This document shows, one piece after another, positions 26,016-35,583 of a DNA stretch of 64,000 bases; the first letter of the stretch is position 1, and every line of letters begins with the position of its first letter. The position numbers and the translations under genes are program-made. This DNA comes from Chitinophaga hostae (GTDB lineage Bacteria > Bacteroidota > Bacteroidia > Chitinophagales > Chitinophagaceae), in NCBI RefSeq assembly GCF_018224885.1, contig NZ_JAGTXB010000013.1, positions 1-64,000 on the forward strand. The letters run 5' to 3'. The notes beneath the pieces were generated by a model that made no database searches, was not told the DNA's origin, and worked only from the letters and a program-made list of their open reading frames with translations.

Positions 26016-26615
26016 TTGCCAACCATAAATCATCATAGCGATCGCCAATTACTCCTGCAGATATCTGAAGGGGATGAGCAGGCATTTGCTACGCTTGTAA
26101 AAATGTATTCCGGTCTACTTTTTACATATCTGTTCAAACTCACCAAAGATCGGGATATAGCATCTGATGTGGTGCAGGAGATTTTCACCCAGTTATGGCT
26201 GACCAGGGAATCGCTAAAAGGAGTGGAAAGTTTTCGTTCCTGGTTATTTGTCATTTCCCGGCATCACGCAGTTAGGATGCTGAAAAATATCGATCGGGAA
26301 AACAGGATAAGGCAAGAATGGCATCAGCTAACGCAAACCAATTCTATAAACGATGAAGCGCGGGATCAGGCTTCTTTAAAGGAGGCCTATGATGCATTGG
26401 TGAATAAGGCCATTGACCAGCTTCCACCGCAACAGAAGAAAGTTTGGATATTAGCCCGGATGAAAGGAAAGAAATATGCTGAGATAGCAGGGGAAATGAA
26501 TATCAGCCGGGAAACGGTAAAAAAGTATCTTCAGATTGCCTCTTCATCTATCGTAGATCATATCAAAAGTCAAGGCCTGCCTATCATCATCGCGTTCCTG
26601 ATTATGGAATTGTAA
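26016..26615 (+). CDS. FecI-like ECF sigma factor
   Basis: The 199-residue protein has region 2 (FATLVKMYSGLLFTYLFKLTKDRDIASDVVQEIFTQLWL) and region 4 (DQLPPQQKKVWILARMKGKKYAEIAGEMNISRETVKKYL), with a hydrophobic C-terminal tail (LPIIIAFLIMEL) seen in Bacteroidota sigma-70 family factors next to FecR. The start is TTG at 26016. It directly follows an in-frame TAA, and no ATG occurs before the conserved region, so TTG is the only reasonable choice. It leads a sigma-FecR-SusC-SusD-TlpA cassette. Confidence 0.9.
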   Translation: MPTINHHSDRQLLLQISEGDEQAFATLVKMYSGLLFTYLFKLTKDRDIASDVVQEIFTQLWLTRESLKGVESFRSWLFVISRHHAVRMLKNIDRENRIRQEWHQLTQTNSINDEARDQASLKEAYDALVNKAIDQLPPQQKKVWILARMKGKKYAEIAGEMNISRETVKKYLQIASSSIVDHIKSQGLPIIIAFLIMEL

Positions 26616-26694
26616 ATTTTTTTTCCATCCGATACCCCCTTTTTTATGGAAGCCTACTCCTAAGTAAAACACGCTTTCTTTTGAATCAAATTAA

Positions 26695-27915
26695 TTGGCC
26701 GTGAATAGCAGACTGCAACATCTTTTGGAACAGTGGTCAAATGACCAGTTTACCGAGGCAGACAAACAGGAGCTTATTGAGATGCTGCGATCGGCATCTG
26801 CCGAACGGGAAATCATTCCTGTACTCCAGGATATGTGGGAAAAGACGGAAGATGAAGGTCTGTTCAGCGAGGAGCATCAGCAAACGATCATCAAAAATAT
26901 CCTGGACCGTTATCCGGCGGGCGAGTTGCCGGATAAAAAGGAGATCGTGCCGACTATGTATGCTATTCACCGGACTCATTTTATACGAAGATGGAGATGG
27001 GCTGTGGCGTCGTCTGTAGCGCTTATAATAGGAATCGGGGCTTATTATTGGTATCAGCATATGCAGGGGAAACGACCGGTTGATATGGTGCAGTCAACAA
27101 CGCGTGTTCAGCCTGGCCAAAATGGCGCGCTCCTAACCTTATCGAACGGGTCGCAAGTACTTTTAGATACCTTACAAAACGGTAGAATAGTATTACAGGG
27201 GGGAGTTGTAGCCAGGATCAGGAATGGGATACTGCTTTACGAAGGAACGGGATCGGAAGTACAATACAACACTATTTCTACTCCGAAGGGCAGACAATTT
27301 CAGCTGCAATTGTCGGATGGGACCAACGTGTGGTTGAACGCAGAAAGCTCAATCCGTTATCCGGTGACATTTGCGGGTAATGAAAGACTTGTTCGTATTA
27401 TAGGAGAAGTTTTCCTGGAAGTAGCTCAAAATCCCTCCATTCCTTTTCGGGTAGACGTTAATGGAAGTACCTGGCTTGAAGTACTCGGAACGAGTTTTAA
27501 TGTGAATGCTTATGAAAATGAAGGGGCTATTCGGACTACGTTGCAGGAGGGATCTTTGAGGGTAGTGGGGGATCGGTTCAACGGGCATTTGCAAAAGGTG
27601 CTTTCCCCCGGACAGCAGGCCCTGACGACCAAAGGGAATGCGGATATCCGGGTGTTTGACGATGTAAATGCCGCTTCAGTTACTGCCTGGAAAGATGGCG
27701 TATTTGATTTTAATAATGTTCCGCTGGAGGAAGCTATGCGACAACTGGCAAGATGGTATGATATTGAGGTGGTTTATCAACAACCGGTTCCGAAAGTGCA
27801 ACTGGGCGGTACCATAAAAAGAAGCCTGCCCTTTGCCGATGTTTTGTATTTCCTGGGTAAGGTAGGTCTTCACTACAAATTGGAAGGAAACAGGAGGTTG
27901 ATTGTACTTCCGTGA
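26695..27915 (+). CDS. FecR family anti-sigma/signal transducer
   Basis: The ~406-residue protein has a cytoplasmic N-terminus, one membrane helix at ~103-120 (WAVASSVALIIGIGAYYWY) and a periplasmic FecR domain (TPKGRQFQLQLSDGTNVWLNAESSIRYP, FLEVAQNPSIPFRV, VLGTSFNVNAY). It ends in a DUF4974-like region (FNNVPLEEAMRQLARWYDIEV). FecR proteins pass the outer-membrane transporter signal to the cognate sigma factor. The frame opens at TTG 26695; GTG at 26701 is an equally likely start. Its partner is the sigma gene ending 79 bases upstream. Confidence 0.93.
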   Translation: MAVNSRLQHLLEQWSNDQFTEADKQELIEMLRSASAEREIIPVLQDMWEKTEDEGLFSEEHQQTIIKNILDRYPAGELPDKKEIVPTMYAIHRTHFIRRWRWAVASSVALIIGIGAYYWYQHMQGKRPVDMVQSTTRVQPGQNGALLTLSNGSQVLLDTLQNGRIVLQGGVVARIRNGILLYEGTGSEVQYNTISTPKGRQFQLQLSDGTNVWLNAESSIRYPVTFAGNERLVRIIGEVFLEVAQNPSIPFRVDVNGSTWLEVLGTSFNVNAYENEGAIRTTLQEGSLRVVGDRFNGHLQKVLSPGQQALTTKGNADIRVFDDVNAASVTAWKDGVFDFNNVPLEEAMRQLARWYDIEVVYQQPVPKVQLGGTIKRSLPFADVLYFLGKVGLHYKLEGNRRLIVLP

Positions 27916-28084
27916 TGATTTTTAGATTTATAATTTGATAAATATCATAGTGATGAAATGATAGATAGCTGGCCGTTTAACAAAAGCCGAAGATGTTTGA
28001 ACATCCCCGGTAGGTATAAGGTCAGCCAATGAAGCAACTTGATTCGAGATAACTGCCATTTACCAACCAAACTATTTACGAAGT

Positions 28085-31000
28085 ATGGAATTTTTTGCTT
28101 TTCACCAGCCGTCGGGGCTTGGATTAGCCCGGCGTGGCTTTATCCTTCACACCGTATCAACCAAAATGCCGTTAGCAATGAAACTAACATTTTTTTCATT
28201 GATTATTTTTTTTATTCAGTTGCAAGCTGCAGGACAGTCGCAACCTATCACGGCGAACTTACACAGTGAGCCTTTGCGTAACGTGTTTAAGATTATTGAA
28301 AAACAAACGGGAATGACTGTTTTCTATAATGAGGAACACATTAAGAATACCCACCTGGTGACTATTGAAGCTCGCCAGATGCCATTAGGTGATTTTTTAA
28401 CCATCATTTTAAAACCTGAGAAACTCGATTATGAAATAAAAAAGAATAATGTGGTGGTAAGCCGGATTGATCCCGGAGTTCCTGAAAAAGATGGGAACCG
28501 ATCTGGTCCTCAATTGCCAAAGATGAAAGTATCAGGAACCATCACGGGTTCAGATAAAAAACCTTTACCGGGAGCCACCATCCGGATAAAAGGCAGCCAG
28601 TACCTGGTTTTGAGTGATGAAAAGGGGATGTTTCAGATAGAAGCTGAAAAAGGGGCAATACTTTTGGTAAGCTTCGTTGGCTTTAGTGAAAAAGAGGTGA
28701 AGGTTAATGATGCGCAAATGATATCGATTGTGCTGGCGCCTTCGGAGCAAAAGCTGGATTACGTGGAAATTGTTTCTACGGGCTATCAGAATATTACCAG
28801 GGAACGAAATACGGGTTCTGTGGCAAAAGTGGATATGAATACCGTTGTTAACAGATCCAGCAGCACCAATATCCTACAAAGACTTGACGGGTTAGTACCC
28901 GGTCTTGTCGTAAACAACACACCCGGAGGAGAGCCACTGCTGATTCGTGGTTTAACTTCGCTCAACTCTACAAGATCTCCATTGATCGTGGTGGATGGAG
29001 TGGAATTACCAAGTGATAATACCAGTGATGGATCACGTAACAATGTATTGAATAGTGCTAACCCGATTGCCAATATCAATCCCCAGGATATTGCAGATAT
29101 CACTGTACTGAAGGATGCCTCTGCTGCTTCCATTTGGGGGGCAAAAGCAGCTAACGGAGTAATCGTCATTACTACCAAAAAAGGGAAAATGGGGCAAAAA
29201 TTACAGGTGGACTATGATGGTTATTATAATTTTCAGGGTAAACCAGATCGCGGCTATATTCCAAAAATGAACAGCCGGGATTTTATTGCTACCGCAAAAG
29301 AAATCTTTCCTCAATTCGCACCTTATTATGACTGGAATACAGTACAGGCATTGGCCCCGGTTCCTCCCCATCTGCAAATTCAATATGATGCGTATCGGGG
29401 GCTAATCACCAGTGCGCAGGCCAATAAGGCGCTGGATAGCCTGGCAGCCATTGATAACAGGGGGGAAATTGCTAATAGTTTTTATAGAAATGCAGCCACT
29501 ACCAACCATACCGTTTCCCTTTCAGGAGGAGGAGACGTTTACGGTTTTTATGGATCGTTCAGCTATACCGGCATTCAGAGCAGTACACCGGGAGAAAGGA
29601 ACAACTCGTATAAATTAAATGTCAGGCAGGATTTCAATTTCAGCAAAAGGCTACAGTTGTCAGTGGTCACTGATCTTACCAATACGGTAATGAGCACTAC
29701 CAATCTCGGTATAGGGATTATAGCGCCGGATGTTTCCTTTGTACCTTATCAGCGTTTTCTCAACGATGCGGGAAGTCCGCTGCCAGTAAACTTTCTGGGA
29801 AACTACAGCGATTCCCTCAGGCTTGATTATGCGGCCAGGAGTCGCGTTAACCTGGATTATGTTCCCCTTGACGAGTTCAACAGAGGGTATTCTAAAAGCA
29901 GCAACATATCCGGAAGGGTGGTGGGCAGTGCGAAATTACTTTTGCTGAAGGGCCTGCGGTTTGAAGGTACTTATGGTTATCAGACATTTTCGAGGAACAG
30001 CCGCACTGTTCAGTACCAGGAAAGTTATGCGGTACGAGACCAGCTTGTTGGTTTTACGCAGGCTCCCAATATAAGCAGCACCCCCAGGTATTGGTTGCCG
30101 AAGGACGGAGGGATGCTCAACGTGAATAATGCGTCTCAGAAAAACTGGACAGTAAGAAATCAGCTGATATTCGACCAAAACTGGGATCCGCACCAGATTA
30201 CCATTATGGCGGGACAAGAAGCAACAAGCGCTACGCCAGTTACGTCTACAGCAACGTATTACGGGTGGGATGATCAGTTGCAGGTTTCCCGTCCGGTAAA
30301 TATTGATACGTTAATGAAAGGGATTAAAGGGACGGTACCAGGCAGACTGGGGAAAGTATTACCGGAAAATAATGTAGGTGGGGGAGAAGGCGCTATCGCA
30401 AGAACAACCTCTTATTATTCCACCGTAGGATATATGTATCAATGGAAGTATGCGCTGAATGCGAGTTGGAGGATTGACGAAAGCAATTTATTCGGCCTGG
30501 CCAAATCTGCTCAAAACAGGCCGGTTTATAGTATAGGTGGCAAATGGTTGATGAACAGGGAAGACTTCATGAAATCGCTTGCATGGCTGGATCGACTGCA
30601 TGTGAGGTTCACCTATGGAATAACGGGTAATGCACCCAGGCCCGCACAGGCTGCCTCTTTTGATATCCTGCAAGCCTCTTCAAACGTAAACTATGTAACA
30701 GGCGTAGGTTTAATTGTCGGCACACCGGGTAACGATAAGCTTACCTGGGAAGGAACAAGGGTTTATAACACAGGGCTGGATTTTACTGTTTTGGGTGGCA
30801 GATTGGGAGGTTCAATAGACGGCTATATAAAAAAGACTACAGACCTGATAGGTTCACTGATGACGGCTCCGCTGACCGGATATCCCACTGTTATTGGAAA
30901 TTACGGAGACCTTGAAAATAAAGGGATCGAATTCAGCCTGAATTCTCTTAACGTCATTTCCCGGGATTTTAACTGGAATACCGCCCTGAACCTCTCTTAC

Positions 31001-31735
31001 AATAAAAACAAGATAACGAGGATGGCAGCAGCCAGTGCTATCACAACTGGTACTGATATGATCGGTACCCCCTTCGTGGAAGGTAAACCTGCATATGCCG
31101 TATTCGAGTTTATAAATGGTGGACTAAACGCTGCCGGAGATCCGCAAATTATTCAGGCCGATGGAAAAATCCTTTCTGATAAAAATGGATCCAAACCAGA
31201 GGATGTTCATTTGGCGGGAACCTCCCAACCTATTGTGACCGGTGGATTATTCAATACTTTCTTTTATAAGGGTTTTCAATTAGGCATTAACATCAGCTTT
31301 AATTTAGGGCATGTGTTGTTCCGGGATTTCAATGGAGTTTGGCAGGAACCTCTGTACCAAAACAACATCCAGCCTGAATTTGCCAATCGCTGGAAAGTGC
31401 CGGGAGATGAGAACAGGACAAATATCCCGAGATACGCCTATAATACCACCATTGATAACGGGAGAAATATCTATTACTACACCTACTCTAACCTGAATTC
31501 ATTTGACGCCTCCTATGCAAAGATCAGGGAGATCACGCTTTCCTATGACGTGGCCAAGGGATTGGTCCGGAGAATACACGCGGAAGGATTAACTTTTAGA
31601 GCACAGGTATCCAATCTTATGCTCTGGAAGAAGAACCACCTGGGAATCGATCCCGAGTTTCAATCACCAGCAGGTAACAGGAATATTCGCACAGGACAAG
31701 GCACCATTACCATTGGTGCACACCTTACTCTTTAA
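28085..31735 (+). CDS. SusC/RagA family TonB-linked outer-membrane transporter with STN domain
   Basis: In this 1216-residue protein, after a 31-residue leader, MKLTFFSLIIFFIQLQAAGQ is the signal peptide. An STN domain (~53-110) receives or sends the FecR signal. A carboxypeptidase-like domain follows (VSGTITGSDKKPLPGATIRIKG), then a TonB plug with the SusC signatures STGYQNITRERNTGSVA, LIVVDGVELP, ITVLKDASAASIWGAKAANGVI. The rest is a large barrel. It pairs with the SusD gene 16 bases downstream. If the leader is not translated, the ATG at 28166 or 28178 is the start. Substrate unknown. Confidence 0.94.
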   Translation: MEFFAFHQPSGLGLARRGFILHTVSTKMPLAMKLTFFSLIIFFIQLQAAGQSQPITANLHSEPLRNVFKIIEKQTGMTVFYNEEHIKNTHLVTIEARQMPLGDFLTIILKPEKLDYEIKKNNVVVSRIDPGVPEKDGNRSGPQLPKMKVSGTITGSDKKPLPGATIRIKGSQYLVLSDEKGMFQIEAEKGAILLVSFVGFSEKEVKVNDAQMISIVLAPSEQKLDYVEIVSTGYQNITRERNTGSVAKVDMNTVVNRSSSTNILQRLDGLVPGLVVNNTPGGEPLLIRGLTSLNSTRSPLIVVDGVELPSDNTSDGSRNNVLNSANPIANINPQDIADITVLKDASAASIWGAKAANGVIVITTKKGKMGQKLQVDYDGYYNFQGKPDRGYIPKMNSRDFIATAKEIFPQFAPYYDWNTVQALAPVPPHLQIQYDAYRGLITSAQANKALDSLAAIDNRGEIANSFYRNAATTNHTVSLSGGGDVYGFYGSFSYTGIQSSTPGERNNSYKLNVRQDFNFSKRLQLSVVTDLTNTVMSTTNLGIGIIAPDVSFVPYQRFLNDAGSPLPVNFLGNYSDSLRLDYAARSRVNLDYVPLDEFNRGYSKSSNISGRVVGSAKLLLLKGLRFEGTYGYQTFSRNSRTVQYQESYAVRDQLVGFTQAPNISSTPRYWLPKDGGMLNVNNASQKNWTVRNQLIFDQNWDPHQITIMAGQEATSATPVTSTATYYGWDDQLQVSRPVNIDTLMKGIKGTVPGRLGKVLPENNVGGGEGAIARTTSYYSTVGYMYQWKYALNASWRIDESNLFGLAKSAQNRPVYSIGGKWLMNREDFMKSLAWLDRLHVRFTYGITGNAPRPAQAASFDILQASSNVNYVTGVGLIVGTPGNDKLTWEGTRVYNTGLDFTVLGGRLGGSIDGYIKKTTDLIGSLMTAPLTGYPTVIGNYGDLENKGIEFSLNSLNVISRDFNWNTALNLSYNKNKITRMAAASAITTGTDMIGTPFVEGKPAYAVFEFINGGLNAAGDPQIIQADGKILSDKNGSKPEDVHLAGTSQPIVTGGLFNTFFYKGFQLGINISFNLGHVLFRDFNGVWQEPLYQNNIQPEFANRWKVPGDENRTNIPRYAYNTTIDNGRNIYYYTYSNLNSFDASYAKIREITLSYDVAKGLVRRIHAEGLTFRAQVSNLMLWKKNHLGIDPEFQSPAGNRNIRTGQGTITIGAHLTL

Positions 31736-31751
31736 TTAAACCAGCTTTAAG

Positions 31752-33209
31752 ATGATGAGATCCATTCATAAGGTATTAATACCGTTTCTATTTATACTAC
31801 TGCTAATCCAGACCTCATGCTCCAAAGACTTCCTGGAAATTGAGCCTAAAGGCTCCCGCGTGGCCAAAACAACATCGGACTACGAGCAATTGATGAACGC
31901 CGTGAGTCTCCAGGTACTCTATGCCGCATCTTTGTACCAGGGCGATGAAATGGCAGCTCAGCAAACTTATATGGATGCCGCTTCGATCAGAACGCAACGG
32001 TTGTTCAGATTTGAAGAAAGGGTGTATGATGACGATCAGTTACCATCCGAAACCTGGCATCTCGGCAGCATCTATACCTTCAATAAAGTTATTAACGAAG
32101 TAATGCAATCACAGGGAGGAACAGATCAGCAAAAGAAGGCGATCCTCGCGGAGGCCAAAGTAGGCAGGGCGCTTTGCCATCTTTATTTTCTTTCTGATTA
32201 TTCCTTACCCTATAATGCGGCTACCGCTGCTACCGATTTAGGTGTGCCACTGCTGACAAAGGCAGATGTAACGCAAACAACGTTTGTGCGGGCTTCCGTT
32301 CAGGAAAGCTATGATTTCATTATAAAAGACCTGGTAGAGGCATTGCCAGATCTTGGCCCGTTAACACACCGGCGGAAGTTTTCCAGGATAGCGGCCGAAT
32401 TCATACTGGGCCGTGTTTATTTGTATATGGCAAAGTTTGATGAAGCCAGCACACATGTAGATGCGGCATTTGCGGAACTTGATAAGGCTACCATACCCCT
32501 GGCATTATACGATTACAATACCGTGCTTGATCCTAATGAAATTGACTCGTGGCTTCCGGACTTTGGATTTGGGCTTTCCAACTACCCACTGGCAGCGAAT
32601 AATGCTGAAGTGATGTACAATCTCAGTATGATCAATTTTCAATTACAACAAGCCAATACCTATGTATTTTCCCCTGAAACAGCAGCATTGTACGATCCAA
32701 TGGATAAACGGCTGCTGCTGTTCTCCGGAAATGAAATGTTCAATCCGGACCAGGTATTTCCGCGTGGAATGAGGCGCTATTCAGCGTCTCTCTTCTCCGG
32801 GTTGGAAGTAGGTCCTTCTTTACCGGATCTTTATCTCATGCGCGCAGAGCTAAAAGCAAGAGCGGGCAATCTTACAGGGGCAAAGAGCGATCTGGAGTTT
32901 TTGCGCTCTAAAAGGATGCCCGCAAATATCGTAGCCATTCCTTCGAGCATAGCGGGAGATAAGGAAGCGCTGGTTCGTTTTATCCTGGACGAACGTATCC
33001 GGGAATTTGCCACTTCCGGCATGCGCTGGATGGATATGCGCCGCCTTTCAGTAGACCCTGTTTATGGTAATACGGTTAAGTATACACATAAACTTTATGA
33101 CGATGCCGGTAATGTAGTGGCAATATATACGCTAAAGCCGGAAAGGTTTGCCTTGAAATTCGGCCAACGAATGCTGGCCGAAAACAAGGGATTGATTGAA
33201 AATAAGTAA
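31752..33209 (+). CDS. RagB/SusD family surface lipoprotein
   Basis: The 485-residue lipoprotein (lipobox LLIQTSC) continues SKDFLEIEPKG, a typical SusD start. Its helical TPR-like core includes KAILAEAKVGRALCHLYFLSDYSLPY, and the C-terminal part has DLYLMRAELKARAGNLTGAKSDLEFLRSKRM and LDERIREFATSGMRWMDMRRL. SusD proteins bind the substrate and hand it to SusC. It overlaps nothing but lies 4 bases before the most likely start of the first TlpA-like gene. Confidence 0.94.
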   Translation: MMRSIHKVLIPFLFILLLIQTSCSKDFLEIEPKGSRVAKTTSDYEQLMNAVSLQVLYAASLYQGDEMAAQQTYMDAASIRTQRLFRFEERVYDDDQLPSETWHLGSIYTFNKVINEVMQSQGGTDQQKKAILAEAKVGRALCHLYFLSDYSLPYNAATAATDLGVPLLTKADVTQTTFVRASVQESYDFIIKDLVEALPDLGPLTHRRKFSRIAAEFILGRVYLYMAKFDEASTHVDAAFAELDKATIPLALYDYNTVLDPNEIDSWLPDFGFGLSNYPLAANNAEVMYNLSMINFQLQQANTYVFSPETAALYDPMDKRLLLFSGNEMFNPDQVFPRGMRRYSASLFSGLEVGPSLPDLYLMRAELKARAGNLTGAKSDLEFLRSKRMPANIVAIPSSIAGDKEALVRFILDERIREFATSGMRWMDMRRLSVDPVYGNTVKYTHKLYDDAGNVVAIYTLKPERFALKFGQRMLAENKGLIENK

Positions 33210-33213
33210 ACGG

Positions 33214-34284
33214 ATGGATATGAATAAAACAATCATTGCAGCAGCTTTCATGCTCATGGCCGCATCGGTACATGCACAGGTTGCTTGTATTATAAAAGGA
33301 GAAGTAGCAAAGGGACATCCGGCAAAGCGTGCCGTGATAGGTTATGAGGATGATAAAAAATATAAAACCGATACGGTAAATATTAAAGGAGGTCGGTTCG
33401 GGTTTACGGCTTCCGCTTTAAGGCCGGCGCTGGCACAAGTTACGCTGCTGGTGCCACCACCGCCGGGGAAACGCCGTCACAAAGAATCGGAAGAGAACGA
33501 GGATCAGTATACGTCAAAAAATATGGCCCTGTTTTATCTGGAAGAAACGATCCATGTGCAATTTGATACTGCCGGCATGGCAACTGTAACCGGGGGAGGC
33601 AAAGAACAACGGGCCTATGAAGCTTTCGTTGCTTTTGGTAAGGAAAACGAGAAGAAGGATAAGGAAGCACTTTCTTTTGAAAAAATGGTGACTGCTTTTA
33701 TTGAGAAATATCCTGATGCGTATATCAGTTTAGACATGATGGAAATGTTTGCGGGCGTTATTCAGCCGTCAACGTTTGAACCTATGTATCTGGCGCTGAG
33801 CCCAAGGCTTAGGAATACAGACAAAGCTAAAGACTGGAAAACAAAGCTGGATGAAGCGAAGAAGTTGGATGTTGGTCAGCCGTCGATCGACTTCACACTA
33901 AACGATGTACAGGGAACACCCGTTTCTTTGTCTTCTTTCAGGGGGCGCTATGTTTTGCTCGACTTCTGGGCAAGCTGGTGTGGACCATGCCGGGCCGGCC
34001 ACCCCGAATTGATTAATGCTTACAACAAATTCAAGGGTGATAAATTCGAGATACTTGCCGTGTCTCTGGATGATAAAAAGGCTGCCTGGATGAAGGCCAT
34101 CCAGGAGGATAAGTTGCCGTGGAAACAAGCCAGCGACTTAAAAGGTTCGTCGAGTAAAGCGGCCAAAATGTACAACATCACCCAGATCCCGCAAAACCTG
34201 TTGATAGATCCTGCAGGGGTGATTGTTGGCAGAAATCTTACTGGTAAAAGTCTTGAAGAGAAGCTTTCTGACGTACTGAAATGA
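33214..34284 (+). CDS. TlpA-like periplasmic thiol-disulfide protein 1 (WCGPC)
   Basis: I use ATG 33214 (356 residues); ATG 33220 is as good, and the TTG at 33196 inside the SusD end is unlikely. A signal peptide (AASVHAQ) is followed by a DUF4369-like N-terminal beta domain, a helical linker, and a C-terminal thioredoxin fold with LLDFWASWCGPCRAGHPE and the cis-Pro segment NITQIPQNLLIDPAG. The family reduces disulfides in the periplasm. It is the first of five consecutive paralogs behind the SusCD pair and probably belongs to the same transcript. Confidence 0.9.
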   Translation: MDMNKTIIAAAFMLMAASVHAQVACIIKGEVAKGHPAKRAVIGYEDDKKYKTDTVNIKGGRFGFTASALRPALAQVTLLVPPPPGKRRHKESEENEDQYTSKNMALFYLEETIHVQFDTAGMATVTGGGKEQRAYEAFVAFGKENEKKDKEALSFEKMVTAFIEKYPDAYISLDMMEMFAGVIQPSTFEPMYLALSPRLRNTDKAKDWKTKLDEAKKLDVGQPSIDFTLNDVQGTPVSLSSFRGRYVLLDFWASWCGPCRAGHPELINAYNKFKGDKFEILAVSLDDKKAAWMKAIQEDKLPWKQASDLKGSSSKAAKMYNITQIPQNLLIDPAGVIVGRNLTGKSLEEKLSDVLK

Positions 34285-34354
34285 ATACTATAAAATAACC
34301 TGTTTAAATCATTGCCTGTAACTGTGGCAAATACAGGACAAAAATGAATGATCT

Positions 34355-35491
34355 ATGAGAAAGATGTTTTTAACCGCTTGCCTATTTGCTATGGCGTTGG
34401 TATCCTATGCGCAGGATTTTACAGTAAAAGGTAAGATTGAAGGGATCGATAAGTCTGTCAATATCACGCTCTCATATGGCGGGAAAGAATTAACGCAGGT
34501 ATCAGGGGATGGTGCTTTCTCTTTTAAGGAGAACTATATACCTGTTGACGCCATACTAAAAGTTACGCCCCATCATCCAACGCTGGCTATGACAGATACG
34601 GCTTATTGGTCCTGGGCGATGACGCAGACACATTTGGTAGGAGTAAAAGATTTCTTCCTCGAAGGAGATGTCTCCATAACAGGAACCGTTCAGGAGATGA
34701 CGGTGCAAGGTATAAACCAGGAAATGTATCAGGCATTCCACGCGAAGGAACGGGCGTTAGAAAAAGCGCAGGATTCACTTAGGGGCATGGGGAGAAGTAA
34801 TAAAGGAAATGATTCGGAGGATGATGATACTGAAACGGAACCTGTTGAAAGGGAGCCGTCAGCCGCTGAAAAGCAGTTGTTGAAACAAGTGAATGAGCTA
34901 AGACTACAGTTTGTTGCTCAGCATCCCGATAGTTATTTCAGCCTTAATCTGGCGAGCGAACAAAGTTCGGGTGATGTAGCCACCTTCAACCGGATGCTGG
35001 GTCTGCTGAGTGAACGGATGCGTAAAACAACAAGATATGCCGGTTTGAAAAAAATGTCCGACGGTTTCGCGATGAGAAAAGTAGGCAATCGTGCGAAAGG
35101 ATTTACATTAAAGACAGCTGGAGGCACGCCGGTCTCTTTGTCATCCTATAAAGGCAAATATGTATTGATCGATTTCTGGGCAAGTTGGTGCGGGCCTTGT
35201 CGTGCTGAGAACCCCAACGTTGTACGTGCTTATAAGCAATTCAAAGACAAGAATTTTGAGGTGTTGAGTATTTCGGTGGATGCCGACAAGGTTGCCTGGC
35301 TGAAGGCTGTAAGAGAAGATGGATTACCGTGGACGCAGGTGATCGATTTGAAAGGAGGCCATTCAACAGCGATGGCTTACGCCGTTACTGGTATTCCTGA
35401 TAATGTATTGGTAGATCCGAAAGGAACTATCATTGCGACCAATTTGCGTGGTAAATCCCTGCAGGCCGCATTGTCTAAATTCCTTAAGTAA
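34355..35491 (+). CDS. TlpA-like periplasmic thiol-disulfide protein 2 (WCGPC)
   Basis: This 378-residue protein has a signal peptide (LVSYAQ), a DUF4369-like N-terminal domain (FTVKGKIEGIDKSVNITLSY), an acidic linker near residue 150 (SEDDDTETEPVEREPS), and a thioredoxin fold with LIDFWASWCGPCRAENPNVV and VTGIPDNVLVDPKG. It is closely similar in plan to the preceding gene and to the fifth, which points to local duplication. The acidic linker is absent from the neighbours. Confidence 0.9.
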   Translation: MRKMFLTACLFAMALVSYAQDFTVKGKIEGIDKSVNITLSYGGKELTQVSGDGAFSFKENYIPVDAILKVTPHHPTLAMTDTAYWSWAMTQTHLVGVKDFFLEGDVSITGTVQEMTVQGINQEMYQAFHAKERALEKAQDSLRGMGRSNKGNDSEDDDTETEPVEREPSAAEKQLLKQVNELRLQFVAQHPDSYFSLNLASEQSSGDVATFNRMLGLLSERMRKTTRYAGLKKMSDGFAMRKVGNRAKGFTLKTAGGTPVSLSSYKGKYVLIDFWASWCGPCRAENPNVVRAYKQFKDKNFEVLSISVDADKVAWLKAVREDGLPWTQVIDLKGGHSTAMAYAVTGIPDNVLVDPKGTIIATNLRGKSLQAALSKFLK

Positions 35492-35583
35492 GAAAGGGAA
35501 GTTGTTGAGGAGAAAGAAGATGAAAACCCGTTGATGCCGACTGTAATCATTCAAAATTTATAAAACTGTTTAATTTGAATCTG

